Notes under the pieces: generated by a model
What the model was told of the DNA's origin: nothing
The model's input: the letters and a program-made list of their open reading frames with translations, nothing else
The model's database searches: none
Assembly (NCBI GenBank): GCA_026214975.1
Contig: JAOBSW010000391.1
Span: 39,363 to 103,362 of the forward strand
Reading direction: 5' to 3'
DNA: 64,000 nucleotides
Source of the DNA: Gentiana macrophylla
Taxonomy: Eukaryota > Streptophyta > Magnoliopsida > Gentianales > Gentianaceae
Part shown: piece after piece, positions 32,786 through 43,446 of the stretch
Layout of the letters: each line of letters starts with the position of its first letter
Position numbering within the stretch: the stretch's first letter is position 1
Translations under genes and position numbers: made by a program

Positions 32786-33227
32786 TTCTGAATTTGGTGT
32801 GAAAGAAAAAGTTGAATTTGAGGATTAATAAAAATTTGATTTTTTATTTTAGAAGTGTGAACGGAGGTTGAATATATATGGGTGATGTATTGACGGTTGG
32901 TTAGTACAACCTTTCAAATTCCATGATGGTTTGGGTAACCAAGGCATGTACTGTTCTGACAGTAATGGTGTGTACACGCAATGTAATCTGACAAAAGAAC
33001 TGCCATTATTAAATGCGATATAACCGCTGTCGGTTTTGTCTTGTCAACCTTTGACTTTAGTTGACTAGAGTAAAAACTGTTTATGGATTCAGTTTTTCAA
33101 TTCCATAAAGCCTTTCAGTTTTGATTGGTCAGTTTGAGATTGTTGATGTCAATGACTAATCTGTTAAGTGAGCGCACCCAACATAACAAAGATTAATCCC
33201 CTTGACGAACCTCTAGCTTAACTGATT
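32786..33227 (-). promoter_or_regulatory. Pol-to-extra-ORF spacer of element B
   Basis: 442 bp without ORF. On the minus strand the block next to the pol stop (33203-33149) matches element A's 20660-20716 (attagtctttg..., cagattagtcattg). A TATA-like catatatattc (about 32869-32881) lies about 90 bp before the extra ORF's ATG. gtgtaca and ctgacag motifs upstream also resemble those in A. A promoter role is inferred. Confidence 0.5.
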
Positions 33228-34266
33228 TCAACTGACTTTGATTATCCCCAATTCAGTTCTCAGTTTGGCAAATCTTTCTTTGTCCAATGGCTTTGTAAAG
33301 ATATCAGCCAACTGATCTTCAGTAGGTACATAAAGAACTCTTATATCCTTTTTCTCCACATGATCTCTTATAAAGTGGTGGCGCACATCAATGTGTTTTG
33401 TCCTTGAGTGTAGAACTGGATTGTTAGTAATTGCAATTGCACTTGTGTTATCACACATTATGGGAATCATTCCTTCTTTTATCCCATAATCTCTTAATTG
33501 TTGTCTAATCCATAAAACTTGAGCACAACAACTTCCAGCTACTATGTATTCAAATTTTCAAAATTGAAGTTGAGATAGAGTTTTGCTTTTTGCTAAACCA
33601 AGACACAAGTCTATTTCCTAGTAACTGACAAGTGCCTGAGGTGCTCTTTCAGTCCACTTTGCATCTTGCATAGTCTGAGTCTGAGTAAGATATTAACTTG
33701 AATTCTCCTTCTTTTCAATACCAAATTCCAACTCCATCTGTATCTTTCAGATATTTCAAAGTTCTTTTTACAACTGTGAGATGACTTTCTTTTGGTTTTG
33801 ACTGAAATCTTGCACATATACCCACAGTAAATGATATATCTGGCCTACTTGCTGTAAGATATAGTAAGCTTCCAATCATTCTTCTGTAAAGTGTTTGATC
33901 AACATCTTTGCCTTATTTGTCTTCATCTAGCCTGATGTTGGTCCCCATTGGTGTAGAAATTCCAGCTGATTTTTCCATACCAAACTTTTTGATAAGTTCG
34001 CTTGTATACTTGGTTTGGTGAATGAAAATTCCATCATCTAGTTGTTTAACTTGTAGTCCAAGAAAGTAATTCAACTCTCCCATCATAATCATCTGAAATT
34101 TTCTCTTCATTAAACTTGCAAATTTCTCACATAACTGTTCATTTTCTGATCCAAAAATAATGTCATCAACATAGATCTGAACAAGTACATTATTCTCTCC
34201 ATTTTTCATCCTGAATAATGTTTTGTCGATTGTTCCTTTGATAAAACCCAGCAATCGAGGATCGAG
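33228..34266 (-). pseudogene. pol: Partial RT and RNase H of copia element B
   Basis: 34254-33913 holds the second half of RT (GTIDKTLFRM, catalytic YVDDIIFG, MMGELNYFLGLQVKQ, GISTPMGTN). 33912-33471 is frameshifted RT end and RNase H. 33470-33228 is the intact C-terminus (IMCDNTSAIAI, HSRTKHIDVRHHFIRDHVEKKDI, TEDQLADIFTKPLDKERFAKLRTELGI). The N-terminal half of RT, present in element A before 19613, is missing: integrase sequence stops at about 34270 and RT resumes in the middle of the domain. Confidence 0.85.
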
Positions 34267-34269
34267 AAA

Positions 34270-35366
34270 CTAGTTCAGTCTGTCTTGATTTGTTTCACTG
34301 AGGAAGTTTGGTTCATCAAACACCACATGAATTGATTCCCCATGCTTGAGTGTCCTTTTATTCAGTACTCTAAAAGCTTTGCTGACGCTTGAATATCCTA
34401 GAAAGATTCCTTCATCAGCTTTGGGATGAAAAACATGAAGTTCATCTTTCCCATTATTGTGTATGAAACATTTGCTTGCAAAAGCATGAAAGTAAGAAAC
34501 ATTTGGTTTTCTTCCATTCCAAATTTCATAAGGAGTTTTCTCATGCCTTTTATTCATGAGAGCTCTGTTTTGTGTATAGCAAGCTGTATTAACTGCTTCT
34601 ACCCAATATCTTTCAGGTAGTTTTGCTTCACAGATCATCGTCCTTCCTACTTCTTTGAGTGTTCTATTTCTTCTTTCAGCTACACCATTCTGTTGAGGTG
34701 TTGTAGTGGCAACAAGTTGATGTAAAACACCATTCTCTTCAAATTATTCAATAATTATATTGTTGAGGAATTTAGTTCCTTTATCTGATCTTATCTTCAC
34801 AACTGATACTCCTTTCTGATTCTGAAGTCTCTTGAGTAGTTCAGTAAGTCTTTGCTTGGTTTCACTTTTCTTGGTTAAGAAGATAACCCAAGTGTATCTT
34901 GAAAAGTCATCTACTACCACCATTGTATATTTCTTTCCACTGATACTAAATGGTGTAATAGGTCCAAATAAATCCATATGTAGTAGTTCTATAACACTGG
35001 TTGTTGAATTCTGAGATTTAGTCTTGAAACTTGCTTTTGTTTGCTTCCCTTGCTGACAAGCATCACATAAGCTATCCTTCTTATATGAGATTTCTGGTAA
35101 TCCAATAACTAGCTGTTTCTTGACAAGGGTGTTGATTTCATCAAAGTTTAGATGACTCAGTTTCTTGTGCCACAACCAGCTGATTTCTGATTTGGTATGC
35201 ACAAGCAAACAGGTTTCTGCAACGGCTGTTGTCCAATCTACAACACACATATTCTCTTTTCTTCTTCCGGCTAAGAAAACTTGAAATGTTGTTTCACTGA
35301 CGACAACACAGAAATCTTTTTCAAAAGTGACTTTGTATCCCATGTCACAGAATTGAATGGTGTTGA
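34270..35366 (-). pseudogene. pol: Integrase of copia element B (one internal stop)
   Basis: 35343-34744 encodes the GAG-pre-integrase and zinc-binding region (LWHKKLSHLNFDEINTLV, CDACQQGKQ), the first catalytic Asp (HMDLFGPI) and the second (IRSDKGTKFLN). A stop at about 34741-34743 is followed in frame by FEENGV and ATTTPQQNGVAERRNRT. 34638-34270 is the C-terminal part (RYWVEAVNTACYTQNR, KTPYEIWNGRKPN, GIFLGYSSVSKAFRV). At the N-terminal side the copia frame ends at about 35366, where organelle-derived DNA begins, in the middle of a conserved stretch (IQFCDMGYK). Confidence 0.88.
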
Positions 35367-35398
35367 GTAACGCTAGCTATATGCTTAACACATGCAAG
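35367..35398 (+). pseudogene. rrn18: Fragment resembling the 5' part of mitochondrial 18S rRNA
   Basis: aacgctagctatatgcttaa followed by cacatgcaag matches the plant mitochondrial small-subunit rRNA near its 5' end, from memory. It is only about 30 bp long and joined directly to a plastid-like sequence. Confidence 0.5.
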
Positions 35399-35399
35399 T

Positions 35400-35480
35400 T
35401 CCGGTGGGTTCCCTTAACCAAGCCACTGCCTATGAGTCGTCGGCTCATTCTTCAACAGGCACACGGTCAGAGCCCTGGGC
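35400..35480 (-). pseudogene. rrn23: Plastid 23S rRNA fragment
   Basis: The minus strand reads through the block gtgcctgttgaagaatgagc and cagtggcttggttaaggg, which is a conserved plastid 23S rRNA segment, from memory. Two differences at CG sites (cacacgg for cacgcgg, gtcggc for gccggc) fit deamination of methylated cytosine after transfer to the nucleus. Confidence 0.7.
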
Positions 35481-36000
35481 CCTTCCATTCCAACTCCACC
35501 AGCACAGCTGATGCAAAAGATCAGTTTTGAAAGAAACCTTCTTCCATCACTCCTATAAGTTTTGCATACAAATTATGGGGGTCCCAAGTCCTGCATCTAC
35601 CAAGAACATTTCTTCGCTTAAGCGTAAAACTTCAGATTGTAAAGCGTTTCCACTACAAGGAGGCTTACCAAGGCTTACCGAATTTCTTCACCTATTTACA
35701 TGGTAGTGGTCTAGGGAGCGCAATTGCTAGAGCACGGGAGAATGAAGAGTAATGATTTCAGCAAGAGCAGCCAGACGGACTACTATAGTGAGTCTAGTGA
35801 CTACTAGAGTAGACTTAAGTCAAAAGGTATGATATAGCAGCCTTTCCGAGCGAGCCTCTGGGATCTCCTGTAAACCCCCATGATGTGGTAAAGGGAGGAT
35901 ATTAGGGGAAGCAGTGAGTGGAGATTCCCCTGCAGAGAGCCGGATGAGGGGAGACCTTCACGTCCGGTTCGGAGGGCGGGGATATCCCGACCCTACTATC
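35481..36000 (+). pseudogene. nad5: 3' part of a mitochondrial group II intron (nad5 intron 4)
   Basis: Domain V is visible at about 35937-35972 (gagccggatgagggg, then ccttcacgtccggttcgg), followed by a domain VI-like hairpin (gggcggggatatcccgaccc) and a ctactat sequence at the 3' splice end. The next bases encode the start of the last nad5 exon, which identifies the intron. The upstream boundary near 35481 is uncertain. Confidence 0.75.
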
Positions 36001-36179
36001 ATTATGCCTTTGCAATGTTACTTGGTTCAACTCTATTTGTGACCTTTTTTCGTATGTGGGACTCTCTTTGGGTAGATAATCGACCGTCTTTCATTTGGAT
36101 TCTTCCTGATTAGCCTAGATTCTCCCGTCGAGAGTCACTTTCAAAGTCTTACCTAAACTCTTCCGACTGAATATGATAA
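36001..36179 (+). pseudogene. nad5: Mitochondrial nad5 last exon, nuclear copy
   Basis: It encodes [11 protein letters not shown], then [12 protein letters not shown] and [14 protein letters not shown] with a premature TAG at 36111-36113. This is the C-terminus of NADH dehydrogenase subunit 5, part of respiratory complex I when in the mitochondrion. Three codons (TCA, CGT, CCG) carry C where the mature protein, as I recall it, needs an edited U. With the attached intron, this points to DNA-mediated rather than RNA-mediated transfer. Two codons seem deleted after DSL. It is interrupted at 36179 by copia element C. Confidence 0.8.
36175..36179. repeat. Target site duplication of element C, left copy
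   Basis: GATAA directly precedes the LTR start TGTTAGG. The same five bases follow the other LTR at 45354-45358. Confidence 0.85.
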
Positions 36180-38082
36180 TGTTAGGAAATCTATGCGGGA
36201 ACGCAGCGGAATTCAAAATTTTGATTTCCTTTTACCCAAGATCGACTTCGTTTAAGCAATAAACAAATAAGTAGTAGACGGTGGTTACCTTGGTTGATCT
36301 AAAAGATCTACGCATTGACCGTCTAAGGAGAGTAGTTCTGCATAGAGCTGCCCAAGTGTTCGGCCTCTACCGCTAGTCCACAAGAATAGCCCGCCGGAAT
36401 CCCATCATGGATTGCTATTGGAAAACTCCGGTTGCTAGACCGGCCTTTTTCCCCTATCTCCAACTCTCTATAGGATGCTCTCTATTTTACACAAGAACTA
36501 TTAGTTCTTGGAATTATGATGTACAAAAGAGCTTGACACCCACCTCCTATTTATAGTGGTTGGGGCGCCCCCAGTAGAGTAGTGGAGAAGAAAACATTTT
36601 CCCAATAAAATAAGGAAACTCTCCTAGATTGATTTATCTCATTTAATATTAAATATTTCCAAGATATTGTCAAAATCTTATATTGACTATCTTTATCTTA
36701 TTACCATAAATCAATTTACACATGTGTGCAAATCTATAGTCATTAATATATAATATTAATATATGATAATCTTATTAATTAAATTGCACAATCCTATTGT
36801 ATCTTATACACTTCAATGTGGCACCCCATATAGCCAAATATTGGCTTCCGGAATATTCATTAATTAATATAATACTATGATTAACTAATTTGCAAAATCC
36901 ATGTGTATCATATACACATATACATCAACTATGTATATTTAATTAATCAACATAATTAATTAATATCTTGTATTATATTTATTCATAATAAATAAATACC
37001 ACCATATTAATTTACCACTATAACCTTTATAGTCTCCAGATAAACATTCCTTATTTGGTTATCATCTATAACCACATTTTAATCCGGCTAGATGTTCATA
37101 TGTGTGTGACCCGATAGGCTTCCGAATATGTTGGCCGTAGACACAAAGTGCAAATTACGAAAATGCCCTTCATGCCTAACGATCATGGGATAGCGTCAGC
37201 AACACACCGTGACCCCAATCATCGAAAGAGTCAAATGCAATGACTCACGCTTTCATGTGAAGCAGTTATCGTGTAACTTACAATCCTATCATTGTAATAA
37301 TATCCATACGATCGTTAGTCGAGTGTCAAAACATCAACGACCGTATCTTATAATCTGGATATCATGCTCTCTCAAAGTAACTCGTTTACTCTTACTTTGC
37401 AAAGATTCACGAGAGTAAGACATTCCTTATAAGAAGGCCATTTCGGATATTCGATCCCAATCATAGGATACGTGATTCCCGTCGACCAATCATGTATACT
37501 CTGCATGCTTCAATATCACACCCAATCACTACCGCATGATCGCCCCGTGGCTAGGGGAAACCTCAATAGTGTCAAAGCATGACTATCCACACCGTGATGC
37601 CATGAAGACTCCGGTCTTAAGGATAATTACACAACCGTCACATAGTGTGACACTTATCCGTGTAAGTGGGTCAGTCTAACGTACGCATTCTCTAATATAC
37701 GTCCACGTATAGTCCAAGTGTCTCTACACTTCGATAGACGAGATCTATCCCTGCCCTTAAAGACATAAGACATCTAATACGTGCTAGTCTGTTTATACTA
37801 TCAATGCCCTGTTTAATAGTACATCAGCCTAGAGACATTTAAGTATCAAACTTATTAAAGTGATTAGAGATCTCATCAACCATAATCGCCTATCATGGTT
37901 TCTCTATCACAATTTAATACTAAGGACGTTATCATATAACAATTCATAATTGGTTCTTTAAAAGAACAAATATATGACAACAGAAAATCCATTTAATATA
38001 TGCACAAACATAAAGAAATAGTAGAAATGATCTGAACCGGGATCTGGTCCAACCCGATTGGGTTTAGGACTCTAATTCAACA
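36180..38082 (-). repeat. 3' LTR of copia-like element C (1903 bp, minus strand)
   Basis: It is bounded by TGTTAGG and TTCAACA and is homologous end to end to 43447-45353. Over the first ~260 bp I count roughly 14 differences between the two LTRs. The PPT (minus ccaagtgggagat, 38083-38095) lies next to its inner end. Confidence 0.9.
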
Positions 38083-41000
38083 ATCTCCCACTTGGCCTAA
38101 AACCAATCACTCCACACACAAGACCAAGTTGAAACACAAGAATCTCATGCAATACTCGCAACCAGCTCTAGCCATGAACGGATCGCTATCGCGAGGACTC
38201 ATACTATCTTCATATCATGTTCCAAATGACCAAGTCAAAGGAAGGCCAACACACACATGAATCTCTGACGAGACCCAGGTCCTTGCTTCAAGCAATGAAT
38301 CCACTTACTATATCAGTTATATAGAAAAGGTGGAAGAACCGCACAAGGTTCAGGAATGAACCTTCTAGATCCATGTACTGCTCCCACTGCGCCTCTAAGG
38401 CACTACTGTGTTTTGGCTAAGTTGTAGAATTTACAGTGACCCATAGCTAAGAACATTTCCAGCTCACTGTATCACTTAATCAAAGTGACTGCAAACCCAG
38501 ACTGTAGCTCCCACTCAACTTCATAAGACTCAGGATATACGTATGTATATCTACATTTATTTAATTCCAAATTTCAATAAACTAGGAACCTTTCCTTAAC
38601 TTGTTTAAGGATATTCTCGACATTCACCAGATTTACTTCCATACTTTCTCATGACTCTTCATGGACTATGAATATCCGGCATTACCTTTATGATGCTTTC
38701 TATCGCAGTAGCGAAGGAAACTTTCTATAAGCATCATCTTTCACTTATCTTTAGGACAAACGTCCTAACATAGATAGATCATGAGAACACCGGCTAGCAG
38801 TATCCCCTGTCGCGATCTATGCTAAACTCTTTTAGCTTCACATCTATATAGGTAAACTATAATCTAACAGCAGTTCAATTATCACTATAGATTCTTATTT
38901 CTAAAAAAAAAACTGTTAATCCAAGTGCTTTCGTAAAGACCTTGGACTACCAAACATTAATTGACTGTGACATAGGGTGGCAATTCCAGAGAGAGATATT
39001 TAATACCTTACTCAAAAATCGTAACACACTCACACTATCCATCTTGCACATTAGGCATATCCTTCTTTTGACTAAATCAAACTCCTTTGATTGTCAAACA
39101 AAGAAATCATCTGGAGAAACTTGTTTGAGTCCATAAATGGATCTCGTGGGCTTATATATCATGTTATCGTCTATGAACATCGAGCTGTTTGCCCAACGTC
39201 TTCAACACTATCATATAGCCATGATACGAAGTTACAACAAGCATAGTCTGAATAGAACTGGGCTCAGCCTTACAGGGACATACCCTCTAGGTAAGACAGA
39301 CTAGGTTCATAACCTGGTTGTCACTGATGGAACCTAATTCAGATATTATGGTTCCTAGCCATATCTCTCAATCTTTCCTTTCAAACATTCTTTCATAAGT
39401 CGTGAGATATTCATTCTTCAAGATGAATATACCAGCAGCCCTTTTAGGCTTGAGGTTATCCACAGACTTACAGAACTTTTGTGTGCTCTGATCAGTGTTC
39501 TACACCTCATCGCTATGCGGTGTCTGCTCATGTTCCTATGGTTGAATATATCTTTGTGGTTCTCAAACTCTTTTGAGATCTGATTTACTCCCACTGTTTC
39601 TTTTGGAAGAAACACTTCCTTTAGAAGACAGCATGTTTGGAGACAAACATTTTGCTCCGCGGACAAGTAAATAATATCCAGCGTGCTAGCTGAGACATTA
39701 CACAAAGTTTCGTATGTCGTACTAGGCTCCAAGCCTTTCTGAATTTGCCTATGACAACCTCAAATCATCATTTAAGATAGATTCGACATTATCCCCTTTC
39801 ATATCTAATATGGAATTTATTCAACCTTTATTCTTTAGAACTCGGTTAAGTATAAGGGCACTATCCCGAAACGGGTAAGGGATACATCGCATGGCTTGCA
39901 TCACATCTTTATCATATAAAGTGTTGTTTCCATTTTGGGAACATAATCTAATTTCATATCCAAAGATAGTATCCTTCAAGGGAGAATCTGATTCTATTTC
40001 AGACGACTTCTGAAACACCTTTCAGGTATTAATTACTTCAATCCAATTGAAGATTAATTCCTTAGTTGCTCATCAATCTGATATTCATACTAGCTCAAAC
40101 TTTTCGGGCTTTCCGAATTAAGCACTTCACTGAGTACACTTGACTATTTCTAAAAATAGTCGTAGAGATTAACAAACAATTATTTGTGGCATTAATTGTC
40201 ATAAGCCAACAAACATCGGTATGTTTAGCCTTTAGACATTTTTCTAGAATTTATAACCCTTTCATAAAAGGATATTTTAGTCATCTTTAGATAAGATACG
40301 TATCGCCAACATGATTTATAATCACATGGTTCAGACATCATCTAAATGACATTTTATTATACATTTCTCTTCCAGAAAGTCGACATCTAGAACAACTACA
40401 AATATCAAGGATAACAGTCATACAAATATTTAGTTGAGATCTCATCACTTATATCAACTATATAGTGACATCAATCTAGTATGTTAGATTCAGTGACCTT
40501 CCAACTTTATCGGAATAACATTTATTCTTTATAATTGAATATGTCTACTAAATCCTAACAAATACCTGTAGGTATGTTCTTCATAAGAACCGGAACATAA
40601 CAACATTTATTTAGTTTCCTTATCAGTTTACTAGATCTAGAATATAGTAAGTGTCACAACGTTTGCTTCACCTTCCATATCTGCATTTAATCTTTCTAAT
40701 TTAATCACACTCGTGAGATATCATATATCTTAGAGTTGACTTTGAACTTAGATAGATTTATCTCAACTCACTTGCCTAGAATAGAAACTTCGATAAGTTC
40801 TCTATTTAAGCACACGCCATAATTTTCCTTTTTAATCCTTTAAGCACTTGAAAAATGTTTCTTATTGTATCATAAGACTTAAGAAAGATCACAAAGGCCA
40901 TGTTTTTAATTTCCTTTCATAAAGAAAATCTAAAGTTTATTAAATAGTTTATTTAACCTTTTGAATCGTATTCAAAACATTGACTATTTAATTAACCTTT

Positions 41001-43433
41001 AAGCAATGATAGAATTAAGTCGATACTTAAATCTTACAATTTTGAAAACATCCTTTCCAAAATTCGATGTGGTCATTCTTATCCAACATTAGAATTAATT
41101 GTTATCGTATGACTGAATGATCATCTTGGATCGTATCCAGTATATGATTAATTTGTTGAAACTTATTTCAAATGATTCAATCATATCGTGAGCTTCCGCT
41201 TTCATTAATAATTAAAGCTTTGGAGTACTGCATCAGATATGTATGCTCCTTGTCTCTAATTACTACAACGGGGTTGCTCGTCTCATTGCTTATTTAAAAG
41301 GATTAAAATTACTTAACCATATTTGAGAACGCGTTTTTCAAAAGGTACTTGATCACAATTTGGTTTTACTAATCGAGAATAAAACATAAATATAAAGTTT
41401 GCTAAAACTACAACCTAAAATGAAAATAAAAGGGTGTTGTTGTTTATACACGCAAAATAAAAAATGGTCTTTTGGTTTATGATTTTGCTCCCACTAGTCA
41501 ACTACTCCTAATTGACTTTCAAGAATTTTTCAAAATTCTTTAGTGGCTGAGATCCAATCTAGTTACTTGATTCCCGACGGTGGTCGATCAATCAAGATAA
41601 TTTCGAAAGGTAGGTAACGCTTTACCAATCACATCACTATGTAATTCTCAGTGGTTGACTAGTCAACTCTTTGGCGCTACACATCACTATGTGTTAGTCA
41701 ACCCCTTGTCTTTAAAGTCAGACGGCCCTGACGGTGGCCAATCACCGAAAGACTCTAGTCAAGTCATAACCCAATATTCACGAGATCTCATACGATCATA
41801 TCTCAATAATGACGATATACCCGAGGTAGGTCAACTCCTGGCGGTGGTCGATCAGTTGGATCCGAACACAGGATCTTCACCGTATATATAATATTGGGAG
41901 ACAATATTTCGACTTCATTTTTGTTGTGGAAGTATTTTTCGTAAATTAATTCACTTAATTAATTTTAATTTCGGTCTCATCAATTATATCTATCTCTATA
42001 GATATACCTACACATTTATCTAGATCGTGCCTAGTCATGCATCTATCGTATCATATAAAATAAATACAAGTACAAAATAAATAAATGCGTAAAGTAACCG
42101 GTATGATCGCGGACTTTTCCTAGGTGCGGTTTCGAATACAAACTGACGATACCGTGGGTCACAATCTAAAGGTAGCTGCAACCGCCAATAGGATCTTTAA
42201 TGCGTCATCTTGAATGGGATCTTTATTCTTCTTTCTTTGGTCTCCATCTTCTGCTCCATTCTTGTTACATTTAATTCTATCTAATAAAATAAATACACCC
42301 GCCGCACACCTGGGGAGCTACTTGGGAATGGGATAAATGCGAGAAAATAAACTAGGTCACGTTCTTCATAATGACCTAGAACAATTTTTAAACCAACAGA
42401 AAAATTAAATCATTCACATCTATCCTATCGGTCGAGTCCATGATCGATCAAAGTCCATATAATCATATTATATCTACTATATCTAATCCATACAATAAAA
42501 TCTTATGAAAAAGATAAAATTAAAATTTAACTACCTGCGTCTTAATTCATCAATTAACATTTAATCTATTAAATAATTTTATCCAATCAATTAACTAATT
42601 AACATTTAATTAATTAAATGATTTAAATCGAATAAAATTAACGATTATTTTTAAATGATTTTAATTTTAATTTTAATTAATTAGAACTATTCCAAAAATA
42701 AATCAAAATTAAAATTAAGTCTCTTTTGTTTCTTTCCTTTTGATTCCAAATCAAAATGAATGCCTTTTTTTTCCAAAACCAAAAGGCATTTTCCTAAACC
42801 AAATTTGGTTTAGGCCTGGCCACTTTCCAAATCAAAATTTTGGAAGTGGCCTAGGCCTAGGCCTTTTACAAATCAAATATTTGAAAGGGGCATAGGCCTA
42901 TTCCAAATCAAATATTTGGAAAGGCCAAATAATTTTGGTTTAGGCCTGGCCACTTTCCAAAATCAAAATTTTGGAAGTGGCCTAGGCCTAGGCTTTTTCC
43001 CAAATCAAATATTGCGAAAGGGCCTAGGCCTATTCCAAACAAAGTTTGGAAAGACCATTATTATTTTAATGCCATGTGGCATCCCAATGGCCCAAACTAT
43101 TTGAACCATTGGTTAGCCGCATGACACAACTAGACAAAGGAGAAATTACCAATCACAACTATGAACCATATTGAATCACAAAATACATAAAACAAAAATT
43201 TGGAGATCCGCCAGCATTGACCGGTCAACCGACTGCCGGCAGCAGGTTGCCTTGCTGCCGCCGCCGCCGACCAGCCGCCAGTCGGCCGAGCACCACCCGA
43301 TCTCGTTTTTTTTTTTCTTTTCTTTTCATGTATCACTTTTGCGAATAAAAAATCTTTCATCTTTTAATTACGTGATTTAAACGATAAAATTAACTACGCA
43401 AATTAACATGCTTATTACTTAAGCTCGAAGCTC
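38083..43433 (-). pseudogene. Internal region of copia-like element C (heavily decayed coding sequence)
   Basis: 5.35 kb on the minus strand. No ORF of useful length survives, but copia remnants can be read. RT: RSIYGLKQVSP at about 39160-39117 and DVCPKDK near 38760. Integrase C-terminus: RCIPYPFRDSALILNRV near 39900-39840, where relatives have a KCxFVGYP block. Linker: VFLPKETVG near 39620-39600. 40100-42100 shows no recognisable domain; it has three copies of a ggtggtcgatca-like motif (41580, 41732, 41842). The 5' leader holds a hairpin-rich block (42787-43050) and a GC-rich patch (43205-43305). I infer a non-autonomous, LARD-like derivative. Confidence 0.7.
42787..43050. repeat. Duplicated hairpin-rich block in element C leader
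   Basis: A unit of about 130 bp occurs twice (from about 42803 and 42933). Each contains ggtttaggcctggccactt, a stem formed by ggccacttt... and ...gaagtggcc around ccaaatcaaaattttgg, and cctaggcctaggc. Further palindromes are cctaaaccaaatttggtttagg-like (42793-42814) and ttccaaatcaaatatttggaa-like (42901-42921). Confidence 0.75.
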
Positions 43434-43446
43434 GCTCTGATACCAC
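43434..43446 (-). other. Primer binding site of element C
   Basis: The minus strand reads gtggtatcagagc directly after the LTR end. TGGTATCAGAGC is the classic initiator-Met tRNA PBS of copia elements. It fixes the orientation of C. Confidence 0.92.

Noticed and set aside
35400..36113. Functional organelle genes (rrn23, nad5)
   Set aside because: Only short, joined fragments with a premature stop, inside a nuclear transposon; nuclear copies of organelle DNA.
37209..37418. ORFs in the C LTRs (37209-37418, 44515-44697)
   Set aside because: Both LTRs have such ORFs in slightly different frames, no domain is visible, and the element's sense strand is the opposite one.
43130..43380. Ala-rich ORF over the GC-rich patch (both strands)
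   Set aside because: The composition comes from gccgcc repeats; no domain is visible and it lies in a retroelement leader.
43434..43446. tRNA-Met gene fragment (tggtatcagagc)
   Set aside because: Only the 12-13 bases complementary to the tRNA 3' end are present, next to an LTR; it is a primer binding site.
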